DNA of 64,000 bases, taken from NCBI RefSeq assembly GCF_000003815.2, contig NC_049983.1:20639858-20703857 (forward strand), in the 5' to 3' direction. Shown piece after piece: positions 26,001-38,548 of this stretch (the stretch's first letter is position 1; each line of letters starts with the position of its first letter). The notes under the pieces are model-generated. The model saw only the letters and a program-made list of their open reading frames with translations, did not search any database and was not told the DNA's origin. Source of the DNA: Branchiostoma floridae (lineage: Eukaryota; Chordata; Leptocardii; Amphioxiformes; Branchiostomatidae). The position numbers and the translations under genes are program-made.

Positions 26001-29000
26001 AGTAATGACTTTCCAACAGTGAAGTTCAATAGAGTCTGACTAGAAATGGTGCATACCTGATTTACCTATTGCTAGGTTAATAAGTAAAGAGGCTGATTAA
26101 ACTTTAAAGCTTTTAACTTCATCAGACTAATGGAGCAACCATCAAGCCTCAAATGACAGCAGCAGAGACAGTGTTATAGTAACTTGTACACTGTTATTGA
26201 CACCATGTGAGAATTGAACCCTGAAAAATATGACATTACTTCAACACCCAGACCATAGATACATCACAGGCTTATCAATATAATGTATGAGTCCTACTGG
26301 ATCAATCTGCTATAACAAAGCCAATCTGCTTCATGAAGTTTGATGGTATGGCTGTTGGGGACTAGGGAGTCCTGTGCTGATACAATGGGTCTCCCAGGAC
26401 TGCCTGTGTCTCTCACGTCACTGTGAGAAGTCGGGTGCAGAACACAGGAGAATGCCAGAATCAATACAATATACCGACACCTTCAATTGTTCTATTGGTA
26501 AATGGGCAGAGCCACCATCTGCTGAGAATGTATTTTTAGTTTTCTGCCATGCTTTCACAAAGTTTCAGCAGTTTAATTACATGGCTATTCCAGAAATGGA
26601 AATGGGAGGTGGAGGTAATGAAAAAATAGCTATCATATATATGGCTGTGACCGCAGGGAAGGAGGTTATTTTCAAATTCGTTCACTTCTTTGACTTGTTT
26701 CTGAGAGAAAAATATTAATCAAATTGAGGGAATGAATCACAAGCATCTAGCACTTGACACAGATTTTAAGATGATGGTTCTCATTGATGTTGTAGAGATA
26801 CAATGTATATTGTACAACCATGGTTGAGTATTGTAAAAAAAATTAAAATTCAATGTTCATTCAACTGGCATACTGCCATTGTTAGTGCTTTAACCATGGC
26901 ATCTAGGTTACTTCATTGCTATCCAATCAGACAATCATAAATATTCACAGTACCCCAGTTTTTGCTGGAGTAAACACACATATGTGTACATTGGTCAGCC
27001 CTCAATGACATCCATAATTGATCTGTACATTATTGATCATATCCATAATGACTCTGCCCAATGTTCTCTAAGAACCCTCCAGCTAGCTTCCAAAAAACAA
27101 AAACAAATCATTACCCAACATATTTACGACGTCATAAACCGATGATTTGTGATAATGGGCGAGACGATTACGGAGGTCTGTACTTTGTGAGGATACGTGC
27201 ACCCCAGGCACTGTTCTGATATGTCCTCCTGGGGAAATAATGCCGCTGTGTTACAGGATATCATCAGTCATGTAAGCTTGCAGCCACACACAGGCAGCAT
27301 GGCAATTACCCCACTGCTGCTGATCATGTCAGGACTAGCATACATCATTCCTCGCTACACACAGTGAGGGGCGTAGCGCCCTCCGCTGTGCTTAATGCTC
27401 TCTTTCTGAAACGTTTTTAACTTTTAGATTGATGAATATTGAATGTGTAATCAATCAAGATGGAGGCCAACAGATATTCATTATGTTTCTCGAAGGAGAA
27501 ACATATAGCATCTCTACAGATATTTGCATATTCCAACCAGACCAATCAAAACTTAGAAAAAATGGAAGATTTAACATGCAGTCTACGTTTCCAGCTTTTT
27601 GATTGGCTAAAATCTGACTTTCTTGGGGATACGTCGGAAGTAAACCTATCAACGCATAGGACACAAAATGGAACTCCGCATTGTTTTCATTCTGGCAGCG
27701 AAAATCTCGGGCGTCAGCCAATCGGCCATACCTTCAAGCAAACCAAGCAGGCGCTCTAGGAAGAAGTTGCCCGCTATGGAACGAACGAGATCACTAACTT
27801 TTCACACAAAAACATTTATCTTCAGAAAATTGGACCTTGGAATCTTGGAAATTATGAACGGACCTGTTGCAATATATTTGTATACCTGTTAAAAGCCCCT
27901 GAATGTGGTTATGCGCCTAGTGGCCGAATCGTCAGAGTATCTGATTTGTATGCTTTTGTTGCTGGATCGACCCGGGTTCGAATCCGAAGAGGTACACTTT
28001 TTTCAGTTGTCTTTTTTTTCCTCTTGAAACATATATTTGATATAAGAATACTTTTGTTTTGCGACTACAACATCAAACCCCGCATTTCGGACTTTTTTGT
28101 TCTGCATTTTTTGGTAAAGAAACAGAGCTTGCTTGTGAATGTACCACAGTAGTAATCAGTGCCACGGTAAGAGGGAGGGGGGGGGGGTGACGGGGGTGGA
28201 TTCGCAAAATCAAAAAGTTGCTCCAATGAAAATTTAGCCGGGAAACATTATGCATTTTCACGAAAATGTTGCCTCTCAAGTTGTTACTATTTGTTAGCGG
28301 TGGCTGTCTTTGGACAAGACTGACATTGTACATATGTGCATGCAATGCCCCAACATCTCCACCAAACAAATGGCATTGATTCCTAGCCTAAAACGTTTAT
28401 TTAAAAAGTGATTCAAAAAATATTCTTACTATATAAGGTTGCACCAGTGATACCGAATACACACAAGAAAGTTGATTGACTTAATTAAAAAGAATTCTGA
28501 CATCCTTTAGATTTGGCATAGCTTAATCCAAATCTAAATTTGCTAAATCTCTGTTATATATGAATACCATAATATCATATGTATGCAGTTGCTTTCTTTA
28601 CATACTAGTAGGTAAAATGTATGCAGTTGCTTTCTTTACATAGGTAAAAGACTTGGAAAAAACAAAAATATTTTGAATAAAATTTAACAGAAATATCATC
28701 AACAGTACTTCTGCGTACAATGTAATTCTCTTTTTCCTAACAGCCTGTGATAGCAGCATATTTTTGCAGTAGGAAAACTATGGCTGAAAATAGAACATGG
28801 TCACTTACATCATAGATCTGTTGACACAAGAATGACAACAAACAAATCCCATCAAGCAATATCTATCTTTCAGATTTGATGAAAATCTGATGAATGGAAG
28901 TAAGGATACTAAGATAAAATCACATCATCCAATTGGATAATTAGGAAACCTGTCATTTCAGGAACCCATAAGGGGGCAGTTACATGTAGAAAATGATAGG

Positions 29001-32000
29001 CATGGGAGCCATGTGTTGAGAGGTCTTTATATTATTATCTGTATAGCAAGACACCCAAGCAACATGAGATATTTATAGATGGTCCTATACCTAATTACTA
29101 AGTAATGATGAATTCCCTAACCTTTATAGTATTTCATACAATACAACCTTTTCAGCTTGATGTGTACGTGTAAATTGTGACACTGAGCTCTGCATTTTTG
29201 ACACCTAATGTTGTCCAAATAAAGCTTTAGTGGAGAGCCTGTAGTCAGCACAACCCAATTAGAGCATGTTTCAGACTGCTAACAAGGTTAGGTCTGTGCT
29301 TAATGCTGTAGGGTCTCTGTTTAGGCCGCCAGGACGGTGTTCAATGGGTATAACTGTGCCCAACAGATCGATGGGCTGTCCAGACAGAATTGCAGCATGA
29401 CTTCTTTTCAGGCAATGACAGAGTTGTGCTCGTAATTTCTGAACCTTACATGATAGCTGTTGTGTCCATGGGGTTACAAGCAGTGTTTTGCAACACAATT
29501 TGAACAACACCTGTACTGCTGTAGTGCTTGCACATGTATGGTGTTACCTATACATAGTACAGTATTTATATTCCCTGTATTGTATTGTACATGTACTACC
29601 TGAATAAACGTACTGAGACTCAAGCATAGTAGTGCGTGGGAAAGTTGTTGAAAACAACAAAGGCACAACTAACCACCAAATACAGAGCACAAGGTCATCA
29701 ACATTGTTTACAAAATAAATTCCCCTATGAACTTATTGGTGGTTTTGTTGCACAAATGTATGCCATAATGGTGTGAATCTTTTCTGAATAGTGCAGGATT
29801 TTATCCAAGAACCTTCTTATGCATCTAAGTGATGTATCCAAAACATATTACATAATGCTGAGTTGGCTCATCTATTATCATCTGTAACCTTTCCACAAAA
29901 TCAATATAATTATATACTAGAAGGATACAAGAAGGATACTTGTTCATACTTAATTTGTTCCATCTCTGAGCCTAATCCTTTTATGTTCAAAATTATCAGA
30001 GCAGAATTTTTACCTTATATCTTTTTATTATTAGACTCACTGGCAGTCAGAGATTGTGAAATACAGACTACTTTATTTGCAATGGGTATCACAAGTTCTT
30101 CTATAAAACAACACAGCAAAACCATCAAATTTGTACACAGTTTGGTTCCACATTGTTTCATACTGTCTGTCTGTCAGACTGTCACTGTGGAAGAAAACAA
30201 ATTTGACGATCTGGCACCAAGGAAACCATAACCACAAGACCATGAAATTAAAGTGTCCAGGTGGTACCATGGCGCTGATCTCCTAAATCTGACTTAACCT
30301 GTCTTCTGATAAATCAATGGCAACCATTGCAACACGGTTTACACAACATGCAGCAGTGACATGGCAATCTCTTAGGTGCTTAAGTCACCACTGTCCAAGG
30401 GGTAAGACAGCATACACAAGACAATGCATGCATATGTGTCATTACCACTACGTTTGCAGTAACAGTAGGCAGAAACTGACATTCTGGCTGGATTTGATCA
30501 AGTTGTTTCAAGCATATCATCACGTATCTGGTAATGTGAATCAATTTGTATCACTTTTCATTTTGCAATCTGCCACATGACAAATCTGTTTGGATTTTAT
30601 GCATGTGCACACTGTACGCACATAGTACCTTTGACCTTTGATAATGTCAGACAGGCAGAACAGCGTACAACCTACAACACATCTCATGATCAGGCAAAGG
30701 GCATTCAGTTTACTCAAGAAGCCCAAATCAACTGTGAACCTGGACACAACCTCACTACTGATACAAATATGTGACATTCAACACCGACCAAGTTAAAATA
30801 GGCTGTTTGATTACGTGAACATATACACACTGGTTAGTCAACATTCTGTCTTTATGTTGCTGAGGTAATGATACATAATCATGTACATGATTGTAGTTAC
30901 AAGCGGGGATGAAGGGAATCTGCCATGGAGTGACAGGCAAAATCTAATTGCAAAGATAAACAGTTTTATACTGTAGTTTAAAGATTATACTAGCCTGGAT
31001 ACCAGACCTCAGATCTACTAGTATCTCAAAAATATCTATCGCCCACACAAAAGATATTTTTGAGATCAGGCTGGGGTCTGGTGCACAATAGATATTTTTG
31101 AGATCGGGCTGGGGTCTCGTATCCAGGTTTATACAGTGTGAGTCAGCTAAAAATTTGTCATCATCTGAACCTTTTGTGTTTACAAGCAATTTTGATAATT
31201 GATGGTGTGCAAAAAACATTCTAACCAGGGTTGAGATACATTGTAATAGCCAGGGTTGAATGATATGTAGGATAATAGGTAGGATACTTCGTGGGCAAGG
31301 AATTAAGTCTGATGAAGATGTCTGTAAAAACATCCTGCTGAACCTTGCATCTTGGGACAAATGATAGATAATGACTTCCTGTCAAAAGCCTCTCATCATC
31401 TTAAGATATCGTTACCAGTAAGACAGTATCACAGATTCACAGTGATGACTTATCAACAAGGAAACACTCTTTGATAGAGTATGCATGTACATGTTGACTT
31501 TTTCACCACTAGACTCCATCTGGTAAAAAATCAGACAGATGAGATAATATTTAAGATATTCTAGTATTTTCCCTCTTATTTTTGGCATGCCTCTCACCCA
31601 ATACAATGTACTACAATTTATCAGATACAGACACTGAACCATTAAAAAAACGTAAATACAGGCCTTAACCCAAGAGCATTTTCCCAGGACACGCTAAATG
31701 AAGCAGCATCCAAAAAGAGGATACCCGGAAATTCTATTTTGAGAATGAAAACAGCGTCATGCCCTCCACATGACTTTCCCTGAGTTGTAAACAAAACCAG
31801 AACCATAATTCAGCTACATTGTGGTTCAAACATAATACATCTGAACACCATGTGGACCAAAGTCACCAGATGGCTATATAGCCTGAGGCAAGTATTGCAC
31901 AAATATTCCGGTTTGTAGGGCAAACGTATTTGCTGACCGTTCCCTCTGAGAAGACTGTCTCCCTGGTCATATGGCACTGCTTCCTACTGTCTGGACATGA

Positions 32001-32773
32001 CGGATCTATCAAAGGAAAGAAGTAGCCCTATCTCCGACTAACGATACTGTACATGTCCTTTCTTTCAATTCAAGTTCTTACCCTTTCCCACCATTGAAAT
32101 CATTTATTAAACAAAAACAAACAAAGGATTTCCACCCTGGGTTCTTGGAAAGACGACTGGCCTACTGTGCATAAATCCAAGGGGCGCGACTACCAGATGA
32201 ACTACGTTGTCACGACTTGAAGGCTATCCTGTCGTTTCCCTGTCTTAAGTTGATCGTGACTGAGATAAGCTTCTGCTAGACGTCACTCAAGTGTGGATAA
32301 TCTTTACGGGAAGATATGGAACCTGTCCCACCGGCTATGTGTGAACGTGAGAAACATAAACAACACACAAATTATATGCTTCCCGTATCTTCCTGCGCAT
32401 TTCCTAGGCATGGGGCTGAGTAAAATTAATGACATTACATTACATCACATATCACTGGCAATGCTATGCCACATCGATGGGTGAGAACTTCAGAAGACAT
32501 CGTCAGCCGTAACGTTACAGATCTTTGTTTACCAAGGATTCGCACTGTGCCGGGTCAACTGTTGATTCGCTTGGGTGACAAAACCGGGTACCCCACAAAA
32601 ACGACGCCATATCTCCGAAATGAAGGAATAATCACAGCGGCAAACGATATCCTACCGTGGAGTGCATCGCCAGCTGTAAGCGGGTACCAGGACAGTCTTG
32701 TCGGTGATAGTGTGACGTCGACCTGGCGATTTTTCAGGAGGAACGTCTCCCTCGCCAGCACCTGGTCCGCCAT
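8086..32773 (-). CDS. CERK: Ceramide kinase (12 exons, 539 aa)
   Basis: Ceramide kinase phosphorylates ceramide to ceramide-1-phosphate with ATP at Golgi and plasma membranes. Exons in transcript order: 32773-32656, 24564-24316, 23892-23764, 23422-23359, 16853-16708, 15907-15833, 15249-15097, 14768-14663, 14393-14308, 14039-13837, 8794-8595, 8176-8086 (stop TGA). The sum is 1620 nt, 539 residues; the human enzyme is 537. All junctions are GT/AG and in phase. Residues 1 to about 122 form the N-terminal PH-like region (KVTFKCPDPTVCREWIDRL). The lipid-kinase catalytic domain follows, with LLVFVNPFGGKKRG, the nucleotide-binding GGDG at about 192-195 (VCVGGDGMFSEIL) and GIIPAGSTDAV. The family-typical CxxxCxxC (C344, C348, C351) spans the exon 8/9 junction. 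The C-terminus has NCDGEI and VHCQLIKLFARGIEE. Start: the first ATG of the exon, giving MADQ. Intron 1 is 8.1 kb, and intron 10 hosts a 4.7-kb transposon-like insertion. Confidence 0.96.
10810..11665. repeat. Three diverged copies of a GC-rich unit inside the 4.7-kb element
   Basis: A block containing GACCTACCTGTTCCTGAC, GAGCTCT and CATCGC followed by CTCCTGGTCG recurs at about 10910-11010, 11260-11350 and 11570-11640. Between copies lies AT-rich sequence that also repeats (AACTACTTG/ATTGAC and TATTTA tracts). The first two copies share the preceding tract TTCCATCCGTTAGCTTCCTT. The spacing is about 340 bp. No long ORF is conserved among copies. Confidence 0.7.
13291..13422. repeat. 28-bp GC-rich tandem repeat (about 4.7 units)
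   Basis: Nearly identical tandem copies of CCGCTCGCTGTAGCGCGG followed by AAGTCCGGCC, in the right part of the CERK intron 10 insertion. Open frames across it encode only the repeat and are not credible genes. Confidence 0.9.
16854..23358 (-). other. CERK intron 4
   Basis: About 6.5 kb between exons 4 and 5. It is mostly AT-rich unique-looking sequence. The clear features are a MITE at 23005-23182 and a possible eroded relative of family A near 20600-20700. No additional exon is needed, because exons 4 and 5 join in phase. Confidence 0.6.
23005..23182. mobile_element. TA-flanked MITE (family D)
   Basis: A 178-bp element starting CAGTCAAACCTGTCTATAG and ending ACAGGTTTGACTG, with TA at 23003-23004 and 23183-23184. 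The interior consists of repeated variants of GTGGCCACTATAGACAGG and GTGGCCCCTGTATAGAGG in both orientations. It is non-coding and lies within CERK intron 4. Confidence 0.85.
24735..24900. mobile_element. MITE (family A, copy 2)
   Basis: Starts CTGTAAATGCATTTCAGTTTGCGG, and near the end has TGCTGCATTTACTGCAACAG. It shares TTTGCGG, CACTGTGGTTTTAAGTTTG and the GCGGTAGC tract with the copy at 1203-1381. The right end is eroded or has an added segment, so the boundary there is approximate. Confidence 0.7.
27911..27995 (+). repeat. tRNA-like Pol III segment (tRNA pseudogene or SINE head)
   Basis: Contains an A-box-like TAGTGGCCGAATCGTCAGAG and, about 45 bp on, a perfect B-box GGTTCGAATCC, followed by a T-run. 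The acceptor stem pairs poorly (GCGCCT with AGGTAC, about five of six positions allowing G-U). It is therefore unlikely to be a functional tRNA. Confidence 0.5.
28575..28646. repeat. Short direct duplication
   Basis: ATGTATGCAGTTGCTTTCTT followed by TACAT occurs twice, about 43 bp apart, in CERK intron 1. Confidence 0.8.
30990..31131. mobile_element. Foldback MITE-like repeat (family E)
   Basis: Ends TAGCCTGGATACCAGACC and GGTCTCGTATCCAGGTTTA are inverted. The interior has inverted and direct copies of AGATATTTTTGAGATC. A similar end, TAGCCTGGAGTCCAGTCC, begins at 63983 and is cut by the window edge. Confidence 0.65.
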
Positions 32774-34071
32774 GTTACCATTGTACTGATGCGCAAGGCA
32801 CCATGGGAGAGTAAAAAGGCAATGACGAAACTTGCCTGATGTTGATGTAACACGATACATAACCAAAATTATGATAATCATGAATTGATAAATTGCGAAA
32901 CAGCACCCTCAATTTATAACAAGCACGTTTGCATTTAGAAACGTGGCACAAACTTCACATGGCTAAAGTTGAATTTGGGCGAGGTCAAGTTTTTTTTTTA
33001 TTGCAGCATAAGTTAGTTAACACATTATAACGTTATTAACAAAACATGGTGGCGACACACTCAAGTCGTAACTTTTATTAGTGCCGCCACCGAAAACGAA
33101 TAACGTTACAAGTACATGGGTAACAAGAAAACAAAACAAGACAAAAGAACAAATAAGCCTTGAATAAGCAAAGCAATAGGGCAAAATCAAGGAGGTTAAA
33201 AAAAAAACAATTGAAAAGTAAGATATGATAAGTCCCTCTACTACTGAGACTGGTAGAATACTAGTATATTCAGTCGTCATGGAATCGATTGGTATCTAGC
33301 AAGAAAGTTTGCACATACATTGATATTTGTTTCGGGCCCGAGGACAGAAAAGAATACCCTTTTAATAAAAGCAACTGTACCCAAGTGTCACGCACGTTAC
33401 TTCGTGACAAGCATAACGTTAACCTTAAGCTTTATCATTACCGTTGCTGGTATAATTACCCTCGAATATTTGGAGGATAAATAAGATGGAGTTACCTTGT
33501 TTATTTTATCAAAAATATATGGAAAGAATGCAAAAGATGAATGGAAATACCTCGACTTCTCATAAGGACCTAGCGTGCATTTAGCGTTTTCGTGGCATGG
33601 TGATGCCTATTGCACCAAATATAACTAGTAAAACCACAGAGGCAGAATAATATTAGCACAGTAACGTTGGATGTTATCATCCTTGGGGCACAGAGTCGAT
33701 GAACCTTATCTTGACATCGTGATAATGATTATAGATTATTGAAGCTCAAAGCTTTCAGCATGACGCGTATCTGTGATGGCCTTATCCGCCTAGTGACTGG
33801 CAGCAGCACATCAGTCATGCTTTATGAAGCTTAAGTAGGACGAGGCAAAACTTACGGTTATTTTTCAAAACTACCCGTCAGCAGTCAATTTCAACCGCAT
33901 AACCCGCTGAGGGACTGGACAGCATCGATTGTAGACCTCATGATACTCAACTTGCCATGTCTCTTCCACGTACACAGCAAGTTTCTCGCAATCAACATCA
34001 TCAAGATGGATGATTCTTTTTCTTTTTAATACTCGGGGTCACAATATTACACCCGGCGGTGGTTGGCCGGT
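32774..34071. other. CERK 5' flank and spacer
   Basis: The presumed CERK promoter lies immediately right of its ATG (32773). I see no convincing TATA box and no dense CpG island. The rest is AT-rich spacer without recognisable genes on either strand. Confidence 0.4.
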
Positions 34072-34264
34072 TTCGCATAAGGTTCGTGCAAATCACATAA
34101 GGTTCGTGTGTGTCACATAGTGATTCGTGCGAATCACATAAGGTTCGTACGTTTTCGCATGGTGATTCGTGTGATTTTCATATTAAAGGTTTGTGCGTTT
34201 TCACATAGTGATTCGCGCATATCACATAATGTTCGTACGAATCTCATAGGGTTCGTGCAAATGC
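34072..34264. repeat. Degenerate short tandem repeat
   Basis: About ten imperfect copies of a roughly 19-bp unit, consensus TTCGTGCGAATCACATAAGG with variants CATAGTGA and CGTACG. It lies in the spacer upstream of CERK. Confidence 0.85.
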
Positions 34265-35754
34265 TTAGGCACCCCTGATCGACGGACATTGGAATCAAAG
34301 ATGTAGAACGAACTAAATTCAACAACACCCTTTTCCCGGAGGCAACAAGAGGAATAAAAACGCCCCCTATCAATCATAAATCAAAATGCAGAGCATGGTA
34401 CAGTATGCCAATATTCATGTGGGCGCCAGCCTGTTCGGATGCGAAAATTCTAAGAAGTAACGGAAAACATCTATGCATATGTTTTTTATTCAAAATTAAC
34501 TCATTTATCTAACAAGATACATGTATGAATAAAGAATGATAGAAGAAAAGATGTTCAAAACACCAATATTAAACATATCATCTATCGAATAATACCAAGG
34601 AGGTTGAAAGAGGGCTCCTTGATAATACGTGCATAAATTATGTTATATTAACGTTAATTGTCGCTCAGACAGTAACGTTAGCGTTCATTGTTCTAAATCC
34701 GGAACCAGAAGTTCTGGTCCCTGTTAGAATTTTTTTCTTCTTCTTTAGTTTCTTGAGTCGTCTATTATATCTTTCGGATTGATTTCTGCATTTCTAGGCG
34801 CTTGTAGGCTATACTGTGATTGGATGATATCGACCCATCGATTAGTTTTTTTAGGGGGGAGGGGGGCGTCAAATTCTGCGTTTCAATTAGACAATTTACG
34901 AATCTCAGAGTAAAACATGTAGATGGAGTGTTAGTCAAAGTACATATTTACTGGTCCTAAATATACTTTGTATATATTTGTATCTAGCAAACGTAAACGA
35001 TCACTGCAACCTATGTGTATAACCATAGGTATAACGTTACAACAAAGTCAGTCGATGAAAGGGAGTGGATGTAGGACAGAAAAAAGATGACAGAGAACAC
35101 GTAACGTTAACTATTTCTTATTCTGGGCAAGAATGACATGGAAGAAGCATTTACTGACACATGTCTTCATATCTGCATCTTTATTACAACGTGCCTTAAC
35201 TGCCTTTACTTCATACTAAAAACACACATTTTGTCTACGATTCACAAGCCAGAAGTCACAACAGCTCTGGCTCAGCATGATTGCATTGGCTCTTCTACCT
35301 TTGAGCAATAACCTATGTCTATCTTTGCAAAGTTAAAGATTATTTGAACACAGCGTCAGAATACAATCACGAACTTAACCAATGAAGACGAAAAATCACA
35401 CATCGTTCTACTGTTGCAGACCATATACCAGTTTATACCAGTTTGACCAAAACATGCTTTGCAAAGTAAAATTAGCAGCACAATGTTCTTTCTAATTTAT
35501 ATTTCTTTGTTTATATTTCGGACGCCCCACTACACCCCCCCCCCCCTCGCACAGAGGCTTGAAGGTTTCGTTTTATATAAATGTCCATGATTTTTTACGG
35601 TGGACTGTAACCATGGTAACGTTATCACTGCTCATTTTGCCATTTGACAATGACGGCGGTGCTCGCTGGTCCCTCAGGCATAGCAAAAGGTAACTCAAAC
35701 AGTTTTAGCAAACCCTCGAACAGTTTTAGCCAAACCATCACCATATTGCTAATA
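34265..35754. other. Gene-free spacer
   Basis: AT-rich DNA with a poly-C run near 35536 and a G-rich run near 34855. No ORF with recognisable similarity and no clear inverted repeat was seen. Confidence 0.5.
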
Positions 35755-36583
35755 CCCCCCTCACATTAGGCGAAAATCGATCGGAAGACTAGTCTACGAG
35801 CTCTAAGTGACATTTTCGTGAGTAAGACGTCCGGTGTTCTCACGATAATCTTGCGATTTTTAGGGATCGCCGGCGATTTTCAGGGGTCGTACGATGGTCG
35901 CGGTGCAGCGAAACATGTTCTTAACATAAGCGACACGTCGCAGGAGATATTTGAAATCGCAGAGCTCGTTTATAATACCGAGTTGCAGATCGTGCGTGCA
36001 AATCGTGCGTACCTCGCAAGGGTATCGGTCAATAGCCTTGCGTCAATCCAACGATTGAAGACCGATAGGCGAGCACAGACATAGTTATTAATCATCGAGC
36101 GCAAATAGGATGGCGAACGCCCGTCAGTCGGGCCCTGAGTCGGGCGACGTTCGGGCGACGTTCGCCCGACTTCCGTTTGTTTACTAACATTGAATTTCTG
36201 GGAATGTGAGGGTAATTCTAACATTGTGGCCCCTTTGGTAGTATGTAGGCTGGCTTTCTGATACACCTTCCTTTCTTGTGTCATTTCTTTTATGCCCGCG
36301 CATTCCATTTATTGGTTAAAAAGATTCCGACAACGAAATAAGCAACATTTATTGATCTCTAGCCTTTTTTGAGGAACGTTTTGTGTTACCTTGTCCGCGT
36401 GCAAGAGGTCATGGGAGGTTCCTTATCATAGATTTATTCACCGTCGGTCGCACGAGCCTCGCTTATATGTGACGGGGACAGTTTTTGGGCGAAAAATACG
36501 CAAGACCATCTTAAGATTTTAAAATCAGCCGACCTTCCTGCGATCGCGAAGTACGTCCGAAGATCGTATATAATGTGAGGGGG
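35755..36583. mobile_element. 829-bp TA-flanked inverted-repeat element (family F)
   Basis: Left end CCCCCCTCACATTAGGCGA and right end TAATGTGAGGGGG are inverted complements, with TA at 35753-35754 and 36584-36585. The interior is rich in GATCG and CGATCG words and contains a CGGGCGACGTTCG repeat near 36140. No transposase is seen, so it is non-autonomous. Confidence 0.8.
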
Positions 36584-36585
36584 TA

Positions 36586-37914
36586 TAAAGTATAAAGTAA
36601 AAACTATAAAGAGACACCTGCCCGGCGCACCATGACCCAATTCTTGATGGATGATTGACACTGAGATTATGCTAAATAATGCATAGCCCGCACACAATAG
36701 ACCAGCTCACCCGATTATTCGTCGTCATCTTGATATATCATACAATGTATTACCCATAACTATCATTTCTGAAGACACTTGGGTTGCGGCCAAAAAGCCC
36801 TTATTCCGACACATCGATTTACAGTGCATTTGATAGTACATACACAAACGGTGCAAGCTGGGAATCGGAGAAAACCCCGAGGACACGGTTGACCTATATC
36901 CAGGACATTCCGTGTGACGCCTCATGTTTGTTTGTCCATCAGTGGGGCGAAACCTAAAATGTTTACAGCAAGGTTCCAAATCTTCAGCAGTCCGACTTTT
37001 TCTGACCGACCAACAAGTTAGCGTGTTTCACATCAACTGCCAAAGAAATAAAAGTATAGATGTGGTGTTTAAAGATTGTTTTGGTGGAACTATGGAAGAC
37101 TATACGTAAAAAGGATCAAAGGAAAGGTACAATAAAGAACAAAGAGGGGCACCATTTCAGTGTAGCGTTTTGATTGGCCGAACTGGCCCATCATGAGATT
37201 TGTCATAACGATCTATCCTGGTACGACTGGTACAACGGTCCAGGTCATTTGCACCTCCCGAGCAGTTGCTACGACAAACAGCGGGTAAGTAGTATCCTTT
37301 CTGTACCTTCTGTTCATGGTTACTTAGACGTCACAATTGTGAAATCCTTGCAAAATGATTCGATGATCATGACTTACATCTTTCGTCATGTCCCATGAAA
37401 CGTACTGATACGTACATGTACATCACTGGGAGACGAGAAAGGTTCTTAACAAGTGTCCTGCAGAATCCCTACGACCTGTAAAACCTCATCACATAAGCCT
37501 TTCAAGTACGATAGGATGATGAACGCTATGTGAAAAAATACCACTTATTTAATCAGAAAATGATCGAAAATGAACTGAGAAAATCGTTGTCATGTTGTGT
37601 ACCGTTTATAGTCAGGCCGCGCCCTCATGGGAACGCCCAGTCACTTTCTGAACTCGGCTGACGTTTACTAGTTCCAACTGTCCCCAAAGTATGGCACGTT
37701 TATAGCCATAGTTTCGACTAAAGGGTTCAGAAGTTTGTCCCCACTTTATTCTATCTCCAAGAGTGAGCCACACTCATTGGAAAGGCAGTGTACCCGCCTG
37801 TAAACACGTCTTTTTTCACAGCGGTTCGATGGAGGGTCTTTGTTCATGGCAAAACCTCCTTACGATGACCAATTATCATTGGCGGAAAAACGGGGGGGGG
37901 GGGGGGGGGGGCTG
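36586..37914. other. Gene-free spacer ending in a poly-G run
   Basis: No recognisable coding sequence. A 20-base G run at 37892-37911 directly precedes the sequence gap, a likely cause of the assembly break. Confidence 0.5.
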
Positions 37915-38014
37915 NNNNNNNNNNNNNNNNNNNNNNNNNNNNNNNNNNNNNNNNNNNNNNNNNNNNNNNNNNNNNNNNNNNNNNNNNNNNNNNNNNNNNN
38001 NNNNNNNNNNNNNN
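37915..38014. other. Assembly gap (100 N)
   Basis: Exactly 100 N, the usual placeholder for a gap of unknown size. The 5' part of the retrotransposon relic to its right may be missing here. Confidence 0.98.
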
Positions 38015-38548
38015 TCATTCAGGAGCTATACACAGACACTGTAAGTTGTGTCAGAGTTGGAGCCAACTACTCTGATTGGTTCGAGCTTTGCAGCGGTGTC
38101 GCCAAGGCTGTGTCCTAGCCCCAACACTTTTCAACACTGCCATCGATCACGTGATGTCCAGGACGGTTGGGTGGGGAATGTGGCATGTGCGGTACCACCT
38201 ACGCAGACCATATTTATCTTTACCGATATGGACTACGCTGATGATGAGGCACTACTCGCAGAACTCCTAGGAGCACTGGTCAGTTCCCTCGAGATCTTTG
38301 CTGAAGAGAGCCAAAGTCTGGGCCTTGAGGTTAGCTGGCTGAAGACAAAGCTTCAGTCCCTCAGTGACTTCTTGGACGAACCAGTATGCCCTACCATTAG
38401 AGGACAGTCAGTCGAGGTGGTCCAGTGCTTCAACTACCTTGGAAGTCTTATCACATCAGACTGTAAATCAGACCATGATATCAAGAGGAGAGTAGGTATA
38501 GCCTCTGCAGCTTTTGCCCCACTTGACCGAGTCTGGCGTTGCAAACAA

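Larger units (their letters stand above)
24565..32655 (-). other. CERK intron 1
   Basis: An 8.1-kb first intron. It holds a family A MITE (24735-24900), a tRNA-like Pol III segment (27911-27995), a duplicated 35-40 bp tract (28575-28646) and a foldback repeat (30990-31131). The remainder is AT-rich and shows no exon-like sequence on either strand. Confidence 0.6.

Noticed and set aside
29863-30231. A 122-codon ORF in CERK intron 1
   Set aside because: AT-rich composition, no recognisable motif, and nothing beside it suggests exon borders.
37763-38118. ORFs spanning the N gap
   Set aside because: They read through 100 N and a G run and join unrelated sequences.
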